Part shown: positions 1-11,679 of the stretch, piece by piece | Position numbering within the stretch: position 1 is the stretch's first letter | Layout of the letters: every line of letters begins with the position of its first letter | Assembly: GCF_000002425.4 (NCBI RefSeq) | Contig: NC_037266.1 | Coordinates: forward strand, 6,513,443 to 6,577,442 | DNA from: Physcomitrium patens | Taxonomy: Eukaryota > Streptophyta > Bryopsida > Funariales > Funariaceae | Direction of reading: 5' to 3' | DNA: 64,000 nt | Translations under genes and position numbers: made by a program | Notes under the pieces: generated by a model | Seen by the model: only the letters and a program-made list of their open reading frames with translations | The model's database searches: none | Told to the model about the DNA's origin: nothing

Positions 1-240
1 AATGCACTTTTTAGGTGATCTTATCTTGTATCAAAAGAAAGAGATGTAACTTTTGATCAACAATGGACTATTTTCTTAAAGCAAGAGCAATTTCAACTTT
101 GACTAATAAAATTAATATTAATTATTGATTCAACTTTTTTAAAGTAAGTTCAGTCAAGTATGTCCTTTGATCTTCTTATTTGTAATATTAAAAAAAATTC
201 TACAAAATCTCATGATATTTCTAAATTTAAATTTTTTTAA

Positions 241-1040
241 ATTTTTTTTTTAAAAAATAATTATATATTTCAAAAGATGAAGCCCAATTACATGTTCTTC
301 AAGCTTATCACAACTTCCCAATAGTAAGACATTTTAGATAGAATAAGACTTTGAAACTAATATCTAGAGATTTTTGGTGATTTTAAACATAAAAGATAGT
401 TAAAGACTTTAGAACTAATATTTAGAGATTTTTGATAGCTTCAAATATAGAAGGTAATTAAAGACTTTGTAAAATCATGTATTATTTATTTAAGATAAAA
501 AACTCCTCATTATGGATTTATTCAACTATTACCTATTCTAAAACAATTGTAGTCTTTTGTATCTATAGATTTTATCATGGATCTTTTAGTCTTAGGTTCT
601 TATAATTTTATATTTGTGATAGTAGATCATTTTTCTAAAATGGCATATTTTGTGCCATATACAAAATCTATCATTGGTAAAGAAACTACTAACTTTTTCT
701 TTTACAACATCCATCACTATTATGGATTATTTATGGATATTTTATTAGATAGATGGACTTAATTTATATGAATATTTTGGAAAATTATCTTTAAGATTCT
801 AAAAGAAGATATAAAGCTATCTTTAGCTTTCTATCTTCAAATTTATGGACAAACAAAGTGTGTAAATCAAGTTTTTGAATAATATTTGAGATGTACCATC
901 AATTATCAATGAGATGATTGGATAATTTTTTTTCTATTGATAAAGTTTGCATATAATAATATAATATATTCATCTACTCAAGAAATACCATTGTTGCAAA
1001 TTATAATTATTATCCATAAGTTGATATTTTTAATTAAGAT
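241..1040 (+). mobile_element. Decayed Ty3/Gypsy integrase (zinc-binding region plus catalytic core)
   Basis: Joining frames across stops gives pieces typical of Gypsy integrases in the expected order. LISRDFW, at about 355-378, belongs to the zinc-binding region. VIVDHFSKMAYFVP, at about 613-657, belongs to the core. GQTKCVNQVFE, near 845-880, and DDWIIFFLLIKFAYNN, near 914-960, are the C-terminal part of the core. The catalytic frame is broken by many stops and frameshifts, so this is a dead copy. Base composition is strongly AT-rich and many stops look like CAA or CAG changed to TAA or TAG, as expected from deamination of methylated cytosines. The longest open piece is 577-762. No intact LTRs were identified. 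Confidence 0.8.
345..460 (+). repeat. Two tandem copies of a 58-bp unit inside the integrase remnant
   Basis: A unit beginning AAGACTTT and containing CTAATATCTAGAGATTTTT starts at 345 and again at 403, and the first bases of a third copy begin at 461. The copies differ at several sites, so the duplication is not recent. The 58-bp period is not a multiple of three and shifts the integrase frame. Confidence 0.75.
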
Positions 1041-1254
1041 GAAGAATCAAACAAATCTTTGTCATAAAAGAAAAGATGTTCAATGAAGATTCCATTCCAT
1101 CTTCTATCTTTCATTATGATTTGTTTGTATTAGTGGCACCAACAAGATGGAGAGCCAAAAACTTACAAATTCAATTCAAGAATTATAATTTATTGACTAA
1201 CTAAATGAGACATTGTGATTGTCACAACCTTCAAGATAATGCAATAGATATGAA

Positions 1255-1560
1255 GACCTTCAAAGATAATATGTTCTTCTTTGAATAGATGGCAAGATAA
1301 AATATATTTGGAAGAAAATTTTGATATTTAGTGATTTTATTAGAGATAGAAATAATTCTTCATGGTATTACAAATGTTTTATTTGAAAGAAGTTATAAAG
1401 ACTTTAATAGTGATCAAATATTACGATGGTCTTTTTATCTTGAAATAGGTCATTATTGGTGGTTGAAAGGACCTATCAATTACTTTGAAAGAGAATAAAG
1501 ATCAAAGTATATAAAAAATACAATTTGCCACATCTTGGACTTTATCAATATGTAATCATT
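1255..1560 (+). repeat. Diverged repeat related to 17890-18200, downstream part of a Gypsy copy
   Basis: This tract shares ordered short matches with 17890-18200. AATAGATGGCAAGATA appears near 1285 and near 17902. A TTATTTGAAAG/TTATTCGAAGG block follows, then GGACCTATCAATTAC against GGAACCTATCAACTAC, then TCAAAGT. In both places the tract lies on the plus strand downstream of Gypsy pol remains, so both are probably the same section of one element family. The alignment was made by eye. Confidence 0.55.
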
Positions 1561-2930
1561 GCTCCTCATGGAATTTATTTTTAGAAGGGAGGATAATGTT
1601 GCAAATTTACATATTTAATCTTATAATTATTTAAATACCATGAATAGATAGAAGTAGATAAAAATAGATTAATTTGATAATATCTTGTAAGAAAGCTTTA
1701 TAGATGCTATTTCACTTTTATACATATTATAGTGATTGGTAGGTTAGAAACTTGGCTAACAAATTAGTCAAGTATTGTACATATTGATAGTTTGTGGTAT
1801 AAACTAATCATAATTCTTAGTTAGATAATATGTATGAATGCAAAAGTGAAGCCTTCTTCATATTTGTCAATTCTTTTCTTGCTTTTAGTCTAATTTCAAG
1901 GATTTTTAGTTTTCTTGTCTTTTGGCAATAGCTATTCTAGTTTTTTTTGAATATACATACTTTCTTATTTCTATTTTGTCATCTTTCTTTGAAAAAAATC
2001 TCACTTGTTTATTTGTCTTTATTGAGTTCTTCTCCTTAATATAAGCCACACATATATCTCAAATTGCTATATGCACATTCAAGGCTTCTACTTAAATGTT
2101 TTGCTTATCTTCTAAAAATAAACTCAAAGTTATCTTCTTTTTATTCTTCCTTGTTCTAATAGAAGTTCTATTCCCAATACAAGTCCTAAACTTCCTTCTT
2201 CTCTTCTTTATCTTAATGCACGTCCTAGTTTTGGCATAAGTCTCAATCTTCTTCTTCTCTCTTTTGATAATTGCTAATCAAATTAATAAACCAATCAATC
2301 AAATATCTCTATTTTTTTTGAATGTATGTGTAGTAATTTGAAGTGTGTGTGTAACAACTTGAAGTATGCATGTAGGTAGAGCGTACAAAATTAATATGTA
2401 TTAGCTTGTATATATTTTTTAATTTAGTTACAAAAAATAATAATTTTAATTAAATTCAAAAAAATTACAAGATAATAAATGAATGTCAAATTTTTTAAAA
2501 ATAGAATATATATTTTTTTTCACAAATATTTGAAATTGATTAAAAATTCTTATGTGAATTTTTAATTTTGAGCATTTTTAATTCTACATTTAAAAGCATA
2601 GCTAATTTAGATATCATAGATTATTTAGTAATAATTTTTTTAATACATATGACTTAAGAACCTTTTTACAATTGAGATAATTCTTTAATTAAAGAAAAAT
2701 TTTATGATTTTTCTATTTAGGTTCAAGTAAATGATTTTATGTTCAATCATCTAAATATTTAATAAGTTTAACATTGTCTTTTTTATCAATAAATTACACA
2801 TTCATGTTTTAATATGATTAGACCAAATTAACACAATAACTAAAATTGATAATGCAAATGTAGTAAAATAACTTGTCTTTGGTGGTAGAAATTTAGTAGA
2901 TACAACAAAAACATACATAATTATTTTTTT
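1561..2930. other. AT-rich intergenic DNA, no gene seen
   Basis: Very AT-rich sequence with no coding tract I can support. An AGAAGGGAGGATAATGTTGCAAA stretch near 1585 could mark the end of a Gypsy pol and the start of its 3' LTR, but no matching 5' LTR was found. The remainder is low-complexity A/T runs. Confidence 0.5.
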
Positions 2931-3229
2931 GAAAAAAATTTAAAAGGTACTCAAAGAAAGAGTTATCAAAAGCATAAAAAACTCAACAAAGTTCCAAGAC
3001 ACAACCCTACAGAAGAGTTTCACACAATCCATCTTTGGTAACAAACAGCAACAACGACACAGGCAAACAATCCAAACCAAACTAGTGCGAACTACAAAAA
3101 AGCATGCATTCGTTTCGACGACCACAACACAAGCAGAAGCCGACGTGGACGCTGACATGGCAAAGGCGCGCCACGCAAGCAGAAGGCAAGGCGGGAAGAT
3201 GCCAGAGGCGACTCGACTTATCCATTCGC

Positions 3230-3530
3230 AGCGCCATTGTAGGGGACCCGGCCGGGCCGGGCAGCGCATGCTCTGGCTGGCCCAATCCCCCCCCCCCGGG
3301 CTAAGCTATACCGCAGCGTCCCAGTAACCGCGCCAGGTCTTTTGGCTCGCAGCGTCGCTCGCTCGCTCCCTCCCCATCTCCGTCCCCTTCCCCGTCTTCT
3401 TCCTCTTCTGAGTTTTTTTTTTCTCTTTTGTGTGTGTGTGTGTGCGTGCGCAATCGCTTCTGGATTGTGCTTCTGGTGAAGGGTTTTAGTCGCCTGCTTT
3501 TGTGCAGTACCGGGTGCAACGCCCGCCACC
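3230..3530 (+). promoter_or_regulatory. TIC110 promoter-proximal region and 5' leader
   Basis: Composition switches sharply from AT-rich to GC-rich near 3100. A GGCCCA (the reverse of the plant site II motif TGGGCC) lies near 3279, followed by a run of 11 C. From about 3350 there is a pyrimidine-rich leader with a (GT) run near 3431-3445, which leads to GCCACCATGATGG at the start codon. No TATA box is obvious, consistent with a housekeeping promoter. The transcription start is inferred. Confidence 0.5.
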
Positions 3531-6500
3531 ATGATGGCGTCCCAAGCGCAGGCGCTACGGGGTGACCTCCATCTGAGCAGCGTTGCGTCCGCTTCCTCGT
3601 CTGGGATTCCTTCGTTCACTAGCTTGGGGAGAGTTTCTCTGCCTCGTGGACCGGGCAAGTCTCCCTCGCTCGCTCCCGCATCTCGTAGCCGGAGACGATT
3701 GACATGTAGGGCTCTGGAAGAACAGCAGAACGCGAAATCCTCGCCGAAGGTTAGCTTGTTTGGGTCGGAGCAGCCGCTCTCTGGGCCGCAGAAGATTCTG
3801 GAAGGGTTGCCAGCTCCTGCTCGCTATGTCGGGAGCGCAGTTGTAGTGGCTGGAGCTTTGGCAGCTGGGTACCTGCTGGGTGGTCGTGTGCCCGCTGGGC
3901 GGTTCCAAGGGTCCCAGGTTGCTGCCATTGGAGGAGCGGTCGCCGTTGGTGCTCTTGGAGGCGCTACTGTGGTTGCGTTTAATGCTGTGGCTCCGCAGGT
4001 TGCAGCCGTGCAGCTGAGAAACAAGCTTGTCAATCACTCTGATCCCATGAGTGTGACCCCTGCCGAAATTGACGAGCTTGCTAAGAAGTATGGTCTTTTT
4101 GCTCCTCGTTTTAGGATTCAATACAGCGTGTTCCTCCCGACGGTGAATGAGTTGTCGGAGGATTGCTTTTCGTGAGTTGTGTAGGTTTTGGGAACAGTTT
4201 GTTTCTCAAAAAACAAATTCCTTTGAATTTTGCCGTGCTACAGGTGGGTATTTTGGCTGTAGTTTCTTCCTGACTCAGAACTTGGATTTTCTGGGCACCT
4301 AGGTGGAGCACCTTGGTGGATAATGCTATCTCTTAGGGTGTGAATTACGGAGTTTATTGTCTGGTTGACTCCTTCTCCGGGTTTTCTCGTTTTTGCGTCC
4401 TAGCTTGCGCAGCTCTCTCTCTTTGTCATCTTTAATTTGAACAAAGAAATTAGGATGCACTGTCTCTGGGAAGTGGGTGATTCCCATTTCGCAATGATGA
4501 AGCCATTGCGAAGGTTTCATTATCCTTGGGCCATATAGTTTTAATAGTTTGAAACACGTGGGTTTAAGGCTTATCTCCCACCTTTTTCAAACTACGTTCA
4601 CCATAGTTTAGGTACCTTTCAAAATGGGATAAGATTCAGGTGAGACACCAGTTAGGGAGCCTCAATTTTACTTGGATCATGCTTCTTAAGAACCTAGCCA
4701 CGACTCTCCACTGGTATAATTGAAAATCTTTTGGGCATCTAATTTTGAACATGCCAAAGAGACCTGATTGCAACGTTATGTTGAATGTTTGCAGGTATGG
4801 TGTCAGTAGGCAAGATGAAAGGTTCAATGCTGAGATTCGAGAGTTGTATGCTAGTTACATCACTGGGATAATTCCAGCTGGCAATGAAGATTTGAGGGGA
4901 GATGAAGTAGAATCCATTATTGGATTCAAGAACGCCTTAGGCTTGGATGATCCTGATGCTGCTGCAATGCACATTGAGGTACGGTTGTACTCCTGTTAAT
5001 TTCTGAAGTGGAGAATTTTCGAATATACTGAAACCTTTCTCGGAGAGGTCAGAAACAAATGGATGGCTCGATCTCAGTGAATAGAATTCAATGCGAGTTC
5101 ATTGGCCGTAATAGTCTGAATCCTCGTACGTGATGATCGTTTTATTACTACGCTTTGATTTTCGGACCTGTTCCTAATCAGAAAAATTTAGTTTATACTA
5201 TGCAAAATCCCTTCCTATTTTGTATCGTTGCGTGGGCTTCAGCACCCTTCAGTTTAGTTTTTGCACCTTTCAGCTTGGTAGATTAACAACAATGTCACAT
5301 TTATGCAGGTTGGCAGACGTTTATTCAGGCAACGACTGGAAATTGGTGATCGTGAAGGCGCCGTCGAAGAGCGCAGGGTATTCACCGTTCCCTGTATTTA
5401 TCTGTTCGCGGATGCTTGGGTTTGAAAGAGCCAGCATGCATTTAGTGTTCGATATACTTTCAAATTTGGTGTAGTACCGAAGTAGCGGGAATTGAATGAC
5501 CACGCGCGCCAACTGTGAATCTGAATAGGATCACAATACTAGTTATTTTGGCCATTGGTTAACTGTGATTTCCTTGTGTATTCTCTACATACTTAGAAGA
5601 TGCTTTTAGTACTTTTGTTCAGTTCTCTCTGTTACACTTTCAGACATGCTGAAGATTCCTACTTTGAGTGCTTGCAGACATTCCAAAAGTTGGTATATGT
5701 GTCTACTTTGGTATTTGGTGAGGCTTCCAAGTTTCTACTTCCATGGAAGCGTGTTTTTAAAGTCACGGATGCTCAGGTCAATACTCCTACCTCTTCACGC
5801 CATTTTTGTCCTGTTTTCTTTAAATGACCCAGACTCTTCAAAGCTGCTTTATTAAAGTAGAAATGGATGCATTCAGGTTGATGTTGCAGTCCGAGATAAT
5901 GCAACGCGCCTCTTCAACGTACAACTCAGCAGTGTCGGCCCAGGTGGGTTCTTACAGCCACTTTATTTTCAACGAAATGACCAATTTTATTTAAAATATA
6001 GGTTTTCTTTGTTGTTTTGAGGGTTGAGTTCCCGTGTACTCTCCTTCCTCTTCTTGTCGAAGATGCCTAGTAGTCGGTATGATGCACATGTTGTTCATTT
6101 TTAACAATGCCAGCAATGATATGTTGCAGACTTTGGCGTCCAGCAAATTAAAGACCTAAGAAAGATTCAGCTTAAACTGAAACTCACTGATGAGGTGATC
6201 TGCTTCCACCACTTTGACTAGAACATCTGTAATAACATTGTGGAGGTGGATCTCGTCGATAACGCCGATTACTGTGTTTCCCTTGCTGGGTTAATGTCTT
6301 CTTTCTGTATTGTGTGGAAGAACTAAGTCAAACTTTTAATTCTCTCATGCTGCTCGTTACGAAACATATAGAGGATAGGAACATCGACCTTCACAACTTT
6401 GAAGAGCATATTCGCGGGGGACTCATGTTGGTTATATTGTGTTTCAGGTTACTGCTGAAGTTTTCAGGACTCATGTTCAAAAGCAGCTTGAACAGCACAT

Positions 6501-8523
6501 ATCGTCTGCTATGGAAATATTGAAGTCTCGGGCTCGGATCAAGCATGTTCCTGCATCTATTTCACGTTTAGTTTTTGGTGTCTAGTTTATTTAATTTTTA
6601 TAGTTTTGAGTTATTTGTCCCTGTTTTTGTGTTTTTTCCTTTCGTGATTTCACTTCCTTAAACTCTCATCATGTAGTTAATACTTTTGGTTTATATTAGT
6701 TAACTCCACTAAGGTCTCGAAACAAACGACATTCTTATAAATATTCCTTTGACTATTCGGTCTATCACTACTTGTTCCTATGTATTTAAGGATCTTCTTG
6801 GTTTTGAAGAATGATATGCAAATCGGTTTCTGAAATACAGAGACACTGCGAAGATAGTCAGCGACTTGGACAACGCACTGGCCTTCAATGCAAAATTGGG
6901 CTCTATCGCTTCAGAAGCTGATGCCAATGATCTTCTTCCTGGCATTGGCCCTATTAGTGTTTTAGGTGTGTTCCATCTTTCATGATCCTCGCACCCTTCT
7001 AGACATGTGATTGCGCGTTTTGTTTACTTGGTGAGACATCCGAAGTTCTTACATGGTTGGATTTCAGGTGGGCAATTTGAATCCGATCGGGGCATGGATG
7101 ATCTTAAACAACTGTATCGCATATACTTGACTGAAGCATTTTCTGGTGGCAAATTGGAGGATGATAAGGTACATACACTAGACTTGCAACATAAGAATAC
7201 GGTTTATGATTATCCTTTATAAACATGTGTCCTGGCGTGAATATTATAAACTGTTGAGCGTTGATGATTCGTGGGTGGCAACTACCTCAAATGACTTAAG
7301 ACGTGACAACAGCAGGCGCACTCAAGTATGCATTGTATTAGTTAACTTATTAATCAAGAAACGCACTAAAATTCTCGGAATGTGGAACAGGTAGCTGCAT
7401 TAGGCCAACTGAGAAATATGTTTGGAATGGGCAAACGGGAAGCTGAAGATGTCATGCAAGAAGTTGTCGTAAAGATATACAGACGCATGTTGGCCAAAGC
7501 CGTGCAGAGTGGTGACCTTGAGGCTGCACCAAGCAAAGCAATGTTCCTGCAAAATCTTTGTGACACTCTGAAGTTCGATCCCACGAAAGCTAGTGAAGTT
7601 CACGAAGGTAACGTCTTCCAGACAACACAAGCTCCATCGTTGATTTGTTTTTTAATTTTTATTTTCTTCCCAGCCGAGAAGTAAGAGTAATACGACATAA
7701 TATTTTTGATTAAGTTTCTGCACAAAGTTAATTGCGGAATGTATTGATTTGACCGTTCTTTTGTTTACTTTTTTTGATTTTGGTGAATTTTGTTCTTATT
7801 AGAGGGACTCCTGGTTGTGCAGAAATTTACCGGAACAAACTTGAGCAGTGTGTAGCGGATGGCAAATTGGATGATGAAGACGTCAAGAATCTGTTGCGGT
7901 TGCGTGTATTTTTGTGCATCCCACAAGAAATTGTGGACAATGCCCATGCTGAAATATGCGGACGTATTTTCACCAAGGTATTTATTTGTGGATGTCACTT
8001 TTCTGGCACTAAACTGAAGGGGGTTTTCGTGCGGCTTTTGCGTAACATGAGCTTGATGTTCTCCTGAGTTCCGAAATATTCTCAGCTTTCGTGATTTTGG
8101 CTTTTTAATTGTTGTCTAAGAAATATGGCGTTCTTCTTGATAATGCAGGTTGTTGACGATGCCATCAGTGCGGGTATCGATGGCTATGATGCTGAGATGA
8201 AGTCTGCTGTAAGGGATGCAGCCACTGGCCTACGTCTCACACAAAAGGCTGCTATGGATATCGCAGCTAAAGCGGTGAGTATTTCGCCTTTGCTCATTGC
8301 ACTTAGTTATGGAATGTTTCGAAGACCAATTCCTCGTCTGGAACACTCAAGTTAAAGGACAGTATCGAATCTGAACCATAGTTTATTTTCTGTTTTGTTT
8401 TTCAGATTCTAGCCTAATTATTTGGAACTCCTTGGTTAAGTACACAGTGGTTGGAAATTCATGTGTGTTGGACCTAGCTTGCTTGTAACTGCTCATTGTC
8501 TTCAGATAAAAAAAGTTTTCTTT

Positions 8524-8572
<49 letters not shown>

Positions 8573-10454
8573 CCAGCAGCATTGTGTATGGCATGGGGTT
8601 TCCCACTTTTTGTATAGTGTGAATGAACCGAATGAGAAAGTCGCAGAGGCTCCTGTCAAGATTGAATTTTAGATCTTATACGTTTTCTCTTGTTTAAGTC
8701 TTTTGCTTGGTCATTCCTGAGATCTTCTGACTTTATGTGCCGCTGCAGGTCCGGGGAGTGTTCTTGACTTACGTTAAAAGGTCCAGGAGTGCGGGTAGTC
8801 GTGTGGAATCTGCCAGGGAGCTTAAGAAGATGGTCATCTTCAGCAACATAGTAGTTTCAGAGCTTATTGCTGACATTAAGGGAGATACTCCGGCTCCAGA
8901 GAAAGAGGAGACCAAGGAAGAAACCAAGAAGGATGAGAAAGAAATTGACCTTGAGGACGAGGAAGACTTTGAGAACATCCAGTCTCTTAAGAAAACTAAG
9001 CCTGGAGCTCACCTAGAAGGCCGTATGGAAAAGAAATCGCAAAACGAAATCACGATTAGAGATGAACTTGAATTACGTGAGCGGACGGATCTTTATAGGA
9101 CTTACTTGATATACTGCCTCTCGGGCGAGACCACTGGAATGCCTATGGGTACTCAAATTGTTACTCAAAGGGATGACACGGAATTTGTTAGGCTTGGTCA
9201 ATTAGGTCAAATTTTAGGCATGAGTTCTAAGGAGGTTGCGGACGTCCACAAAGGTCTTGCAGAGCAAGCATTCAGCCAACAAGCAAAGGTCAGCTTTCAC
9301 ATTCATCCCTGTAAAATGATTTGTATGAGTGCAAGTTCGAAATAGCATACGAAGCTTGTGCGTATTGCGCTTTATATTCCATCTGTATTTGTTTGGTTTT
9401 GGCCAGATGTACTATTTTCGAAGTTTCTATGTTTAGCTACTTTTCAAACATGTATATTATGAATGCAGGTCATATTGGCCGATGGCCAGCTCAGCAAAGC
9501 TCGTATGGAACAACTCACGGAACTTCAGAAGCAACTTGGTTTGCCAGCAGAGTCTGCCAAGAAAGTCATCGAGGGTATCACCACAACAAGAATGTCTGGT
9601 GCTATTGAGTCTGCTATCAACCAAGGAAGGCTTAACGTTGAAGAAGTGAAAGAACTCAGAGAAGCTGGAGTGGACATTGATGGCATGATTCCCAAGCCTG
9701 TGAGACAAAAACTATTCAAAAAGGTGGTCGATAGAACTCTTTCTTCAGGAACTGGGGACTTTGATGAGGCTGAACTTTACGAGAAGATGCCCGCAGAGCT
9801 TGGCATCACCACAGACGAAGCGAAGAAGATGACGCTGGATCTTGCTAAAGAAAGACTTTCAAATTCTCTCATTCAAGCAGTTTCACTTCTGCGGCAAAAG
9901 AAGCCTGCTGACGTGGTTAGTCTCCAGTCTCTACCCATTCTACAAATTTCTATGAGTTGATGACTTCCAATCTTGGTTATGTATCTGCACTCTGTTTTTA
10001 CGTAATGAGTAACCAACCCATCAGCTCAACTCCACTTTGAAACCCCTTATGCACGCTGTCACCAAGCAGGAGATGTTACAGTAGCAATTTGAAACCGACC
10101 AAAAATGCTATCTTGGAATTTGAAACAGCTTTAGGCATGATATTATTTACCTTAATTTGCTACAGGATTTTTAGTCGCGTCTAATCCGGCGTAATCCTGT
10201 GTTTCCAGGTATCCACTTTGAACAACTTGCTGGCATGCGACAAGGTGTCCCCATCACCTGCTCTGTCCTGGGCAGTCAAGGACGAACTGCTGGATCTCTT
10301 CTGTATATACGTGAAAGAGCCTCAGTCAGAAGATAAGGTGTCTAGGTTACGAGAGCTCCTCGGTATTGATGAGTCCCAAGCAAAGAGCCTACAGGAGATG
10401 GTGTCAACTAAAGGATTCTCACTTGGTCTAGAGGAGGAAGAGTTCAGCTTTTAG
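3531..10454 (+). CDS. TIC110: TIC110, plastid inner-envelope import protein
   Basis: Tic110 is a core protein of the chloroplast inner-envelope import machinery, with a stromal domain that binds incoming precursors and chaperones. Fifteen coding exons: 3531-4087, 4795-4978, 5309-5377, 5678-5776, 5877-5943, 6130-6194, 6448-about 6565, about 6843-6965, 7068-7168, 7391-7607, 7823-7977, 8149-8274, 8749-9288, 9469-9915, 10209-10454. They give about 1037 residues, close to the roughly 1000 usual for the family. Residues 1-60 look like a Ser/Arg-rich transit peptide. Two hydrophobic segments follow at about 99-117 and 129-152, then a long helical region. Family motifs include DDPDAAAMHIE, FGEASKFLLPWKRVFKVTD, KREAEDVM, DAAHAEICG-like DNAHAEICG, and ILADGQLSKARMEQL. 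An acidic Glu/Lys stretch lies in exon 13. The exon 7/8 junction is the only weak one. The start is the first of two adjacent ATGs in a strong context. Confidence 0.95.
8526..8572 (+). repeat. Run of 47 T within a TIC110 intron
   Basis: An uninterrupted homopolymer of 47 T in the intron between 8275 and 8748, ending in TTCCAGCAGC. Because it ends in CCAG it looks like an over-long pyrimidine tract next to a decoy acceptor, but the phase-correct acceptor is CTGCAG at 8743-8748. Length is likely to vary or be misassembled. Confidence 0.9.
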
Positions 10455-10900
10455 GTGAGTAGTTGAGGACATCTGCTTCTGGTTACCCATGTGGCAGATA
10501 GGGGACAGAACCGGAGGAGGTTCCAGTAGATTGAGTTTAGCGTAACAAATTTTCAGGAACACGGCACAAACTTCCACGGTTACTAGAATTTTGAAGAATA
10601 TGAAGGTTTTATTGAGCACTTTGTGGCTTCTTCAGGTGAACGGAAGTGAGTTACTGTATTACGTATTCGTTCCAATTTGCACCTTGTCTTGGGCATTTGA
10701 AGACAATGTATTTTTGAATATTTTGTTACACAGCTTTAAATATTCAATGGTTTCGATAATTTTAAAGTTTTGCTGCAAAATATGTGTTGAATGATGCTCC
10801 CGACATTGAATGTTGCTTTTGATTTTGAATTATGCTTTTTATATGGAAATATGGCTTAAGGTTGTCGACTTTTCAGAAATGTATCTTTAATTTCTCTCAT
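10455..10900 (+). other. TIC110 3' region with possible 3'-UTR intron
   Basis: The TAG stop at 10452-10454 is followed at once by GTGAGT, and a good acceptor TTCTTCAG ends at 10635, so 10455-10635 may be an intron in the 3' UTR. Because it starts right at the stop codon it should not trigger nonsense-mediated decay. AATAAA-like sequence appears near 10901, and composition then turns AT-rich. Confidence 0.45.
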
Positions 10901-11636
10901 AATAAATTAGAAGTTAAAAAAGATCTATATGAAGACTACTATTTTTGAATGTTGGAAGTGTTATGCCTATTTATAATAATTGGAATCAAGTTCTTAGATG
11001 TGAAAGATTAGAAAATTTAAAAATCTTGTAATACAAGGATTTATTTAGTGAACTTCATTAACTTCTTTTAGTGTTAAATAATGATGAGAATTATTAAATA
11101 AATCTTTTATTTTTTAGAAATCTTAAGCATGAAGTGAAGCATTACTATTAGAATCGTTGTGTCTATTTATAAATGAAAGAGCTTGATTCTACTAAAGAAA
11201 CCTAGTCCTAGCAAAGTAAAAGAAATTTGGATTGTATGAACAAATGAATAATATTATGAATGTCCAAATTTTACTAATTTAGTTTTATTTTTTGGACATT
11301 ATATTCTACTTATGTTTGGTGGTCAATACCTATTCAAAGTTAGGTCATCATTTTCTAAGATTATTACATTTGAAGTATTTTAGCCTATAGCATAGGAATT
11401 ATTGCATATTTGATTAGCTCAGTCATACTGCTTCTAAAATCTATTTAGCTAGGAGAGATTTAGTTGTATCTTTAGGATTAGTAATTTTTAATCATCTCTT
11501 TTTTTTAGAATTGTAGCCAATTGAACATATAAGTATGGATAAATTCAACATTTGTATATTCTTCTACAAAACATTTAAGACCACAAATTCAATTCTGCAA
11601 ATGACTTTTTAAGATATCAATCTATATAACATGAAA

Positions 11637-11679
<43 letters not shown>

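Noticed and set aside
3218-3658. 146-codon minus-strand open stretch over the TIC110 start
   Set aside because: Antisense shadow of the GC-rich leader and exon 1, with Lys/Arg runs from a TTC-rich leader.
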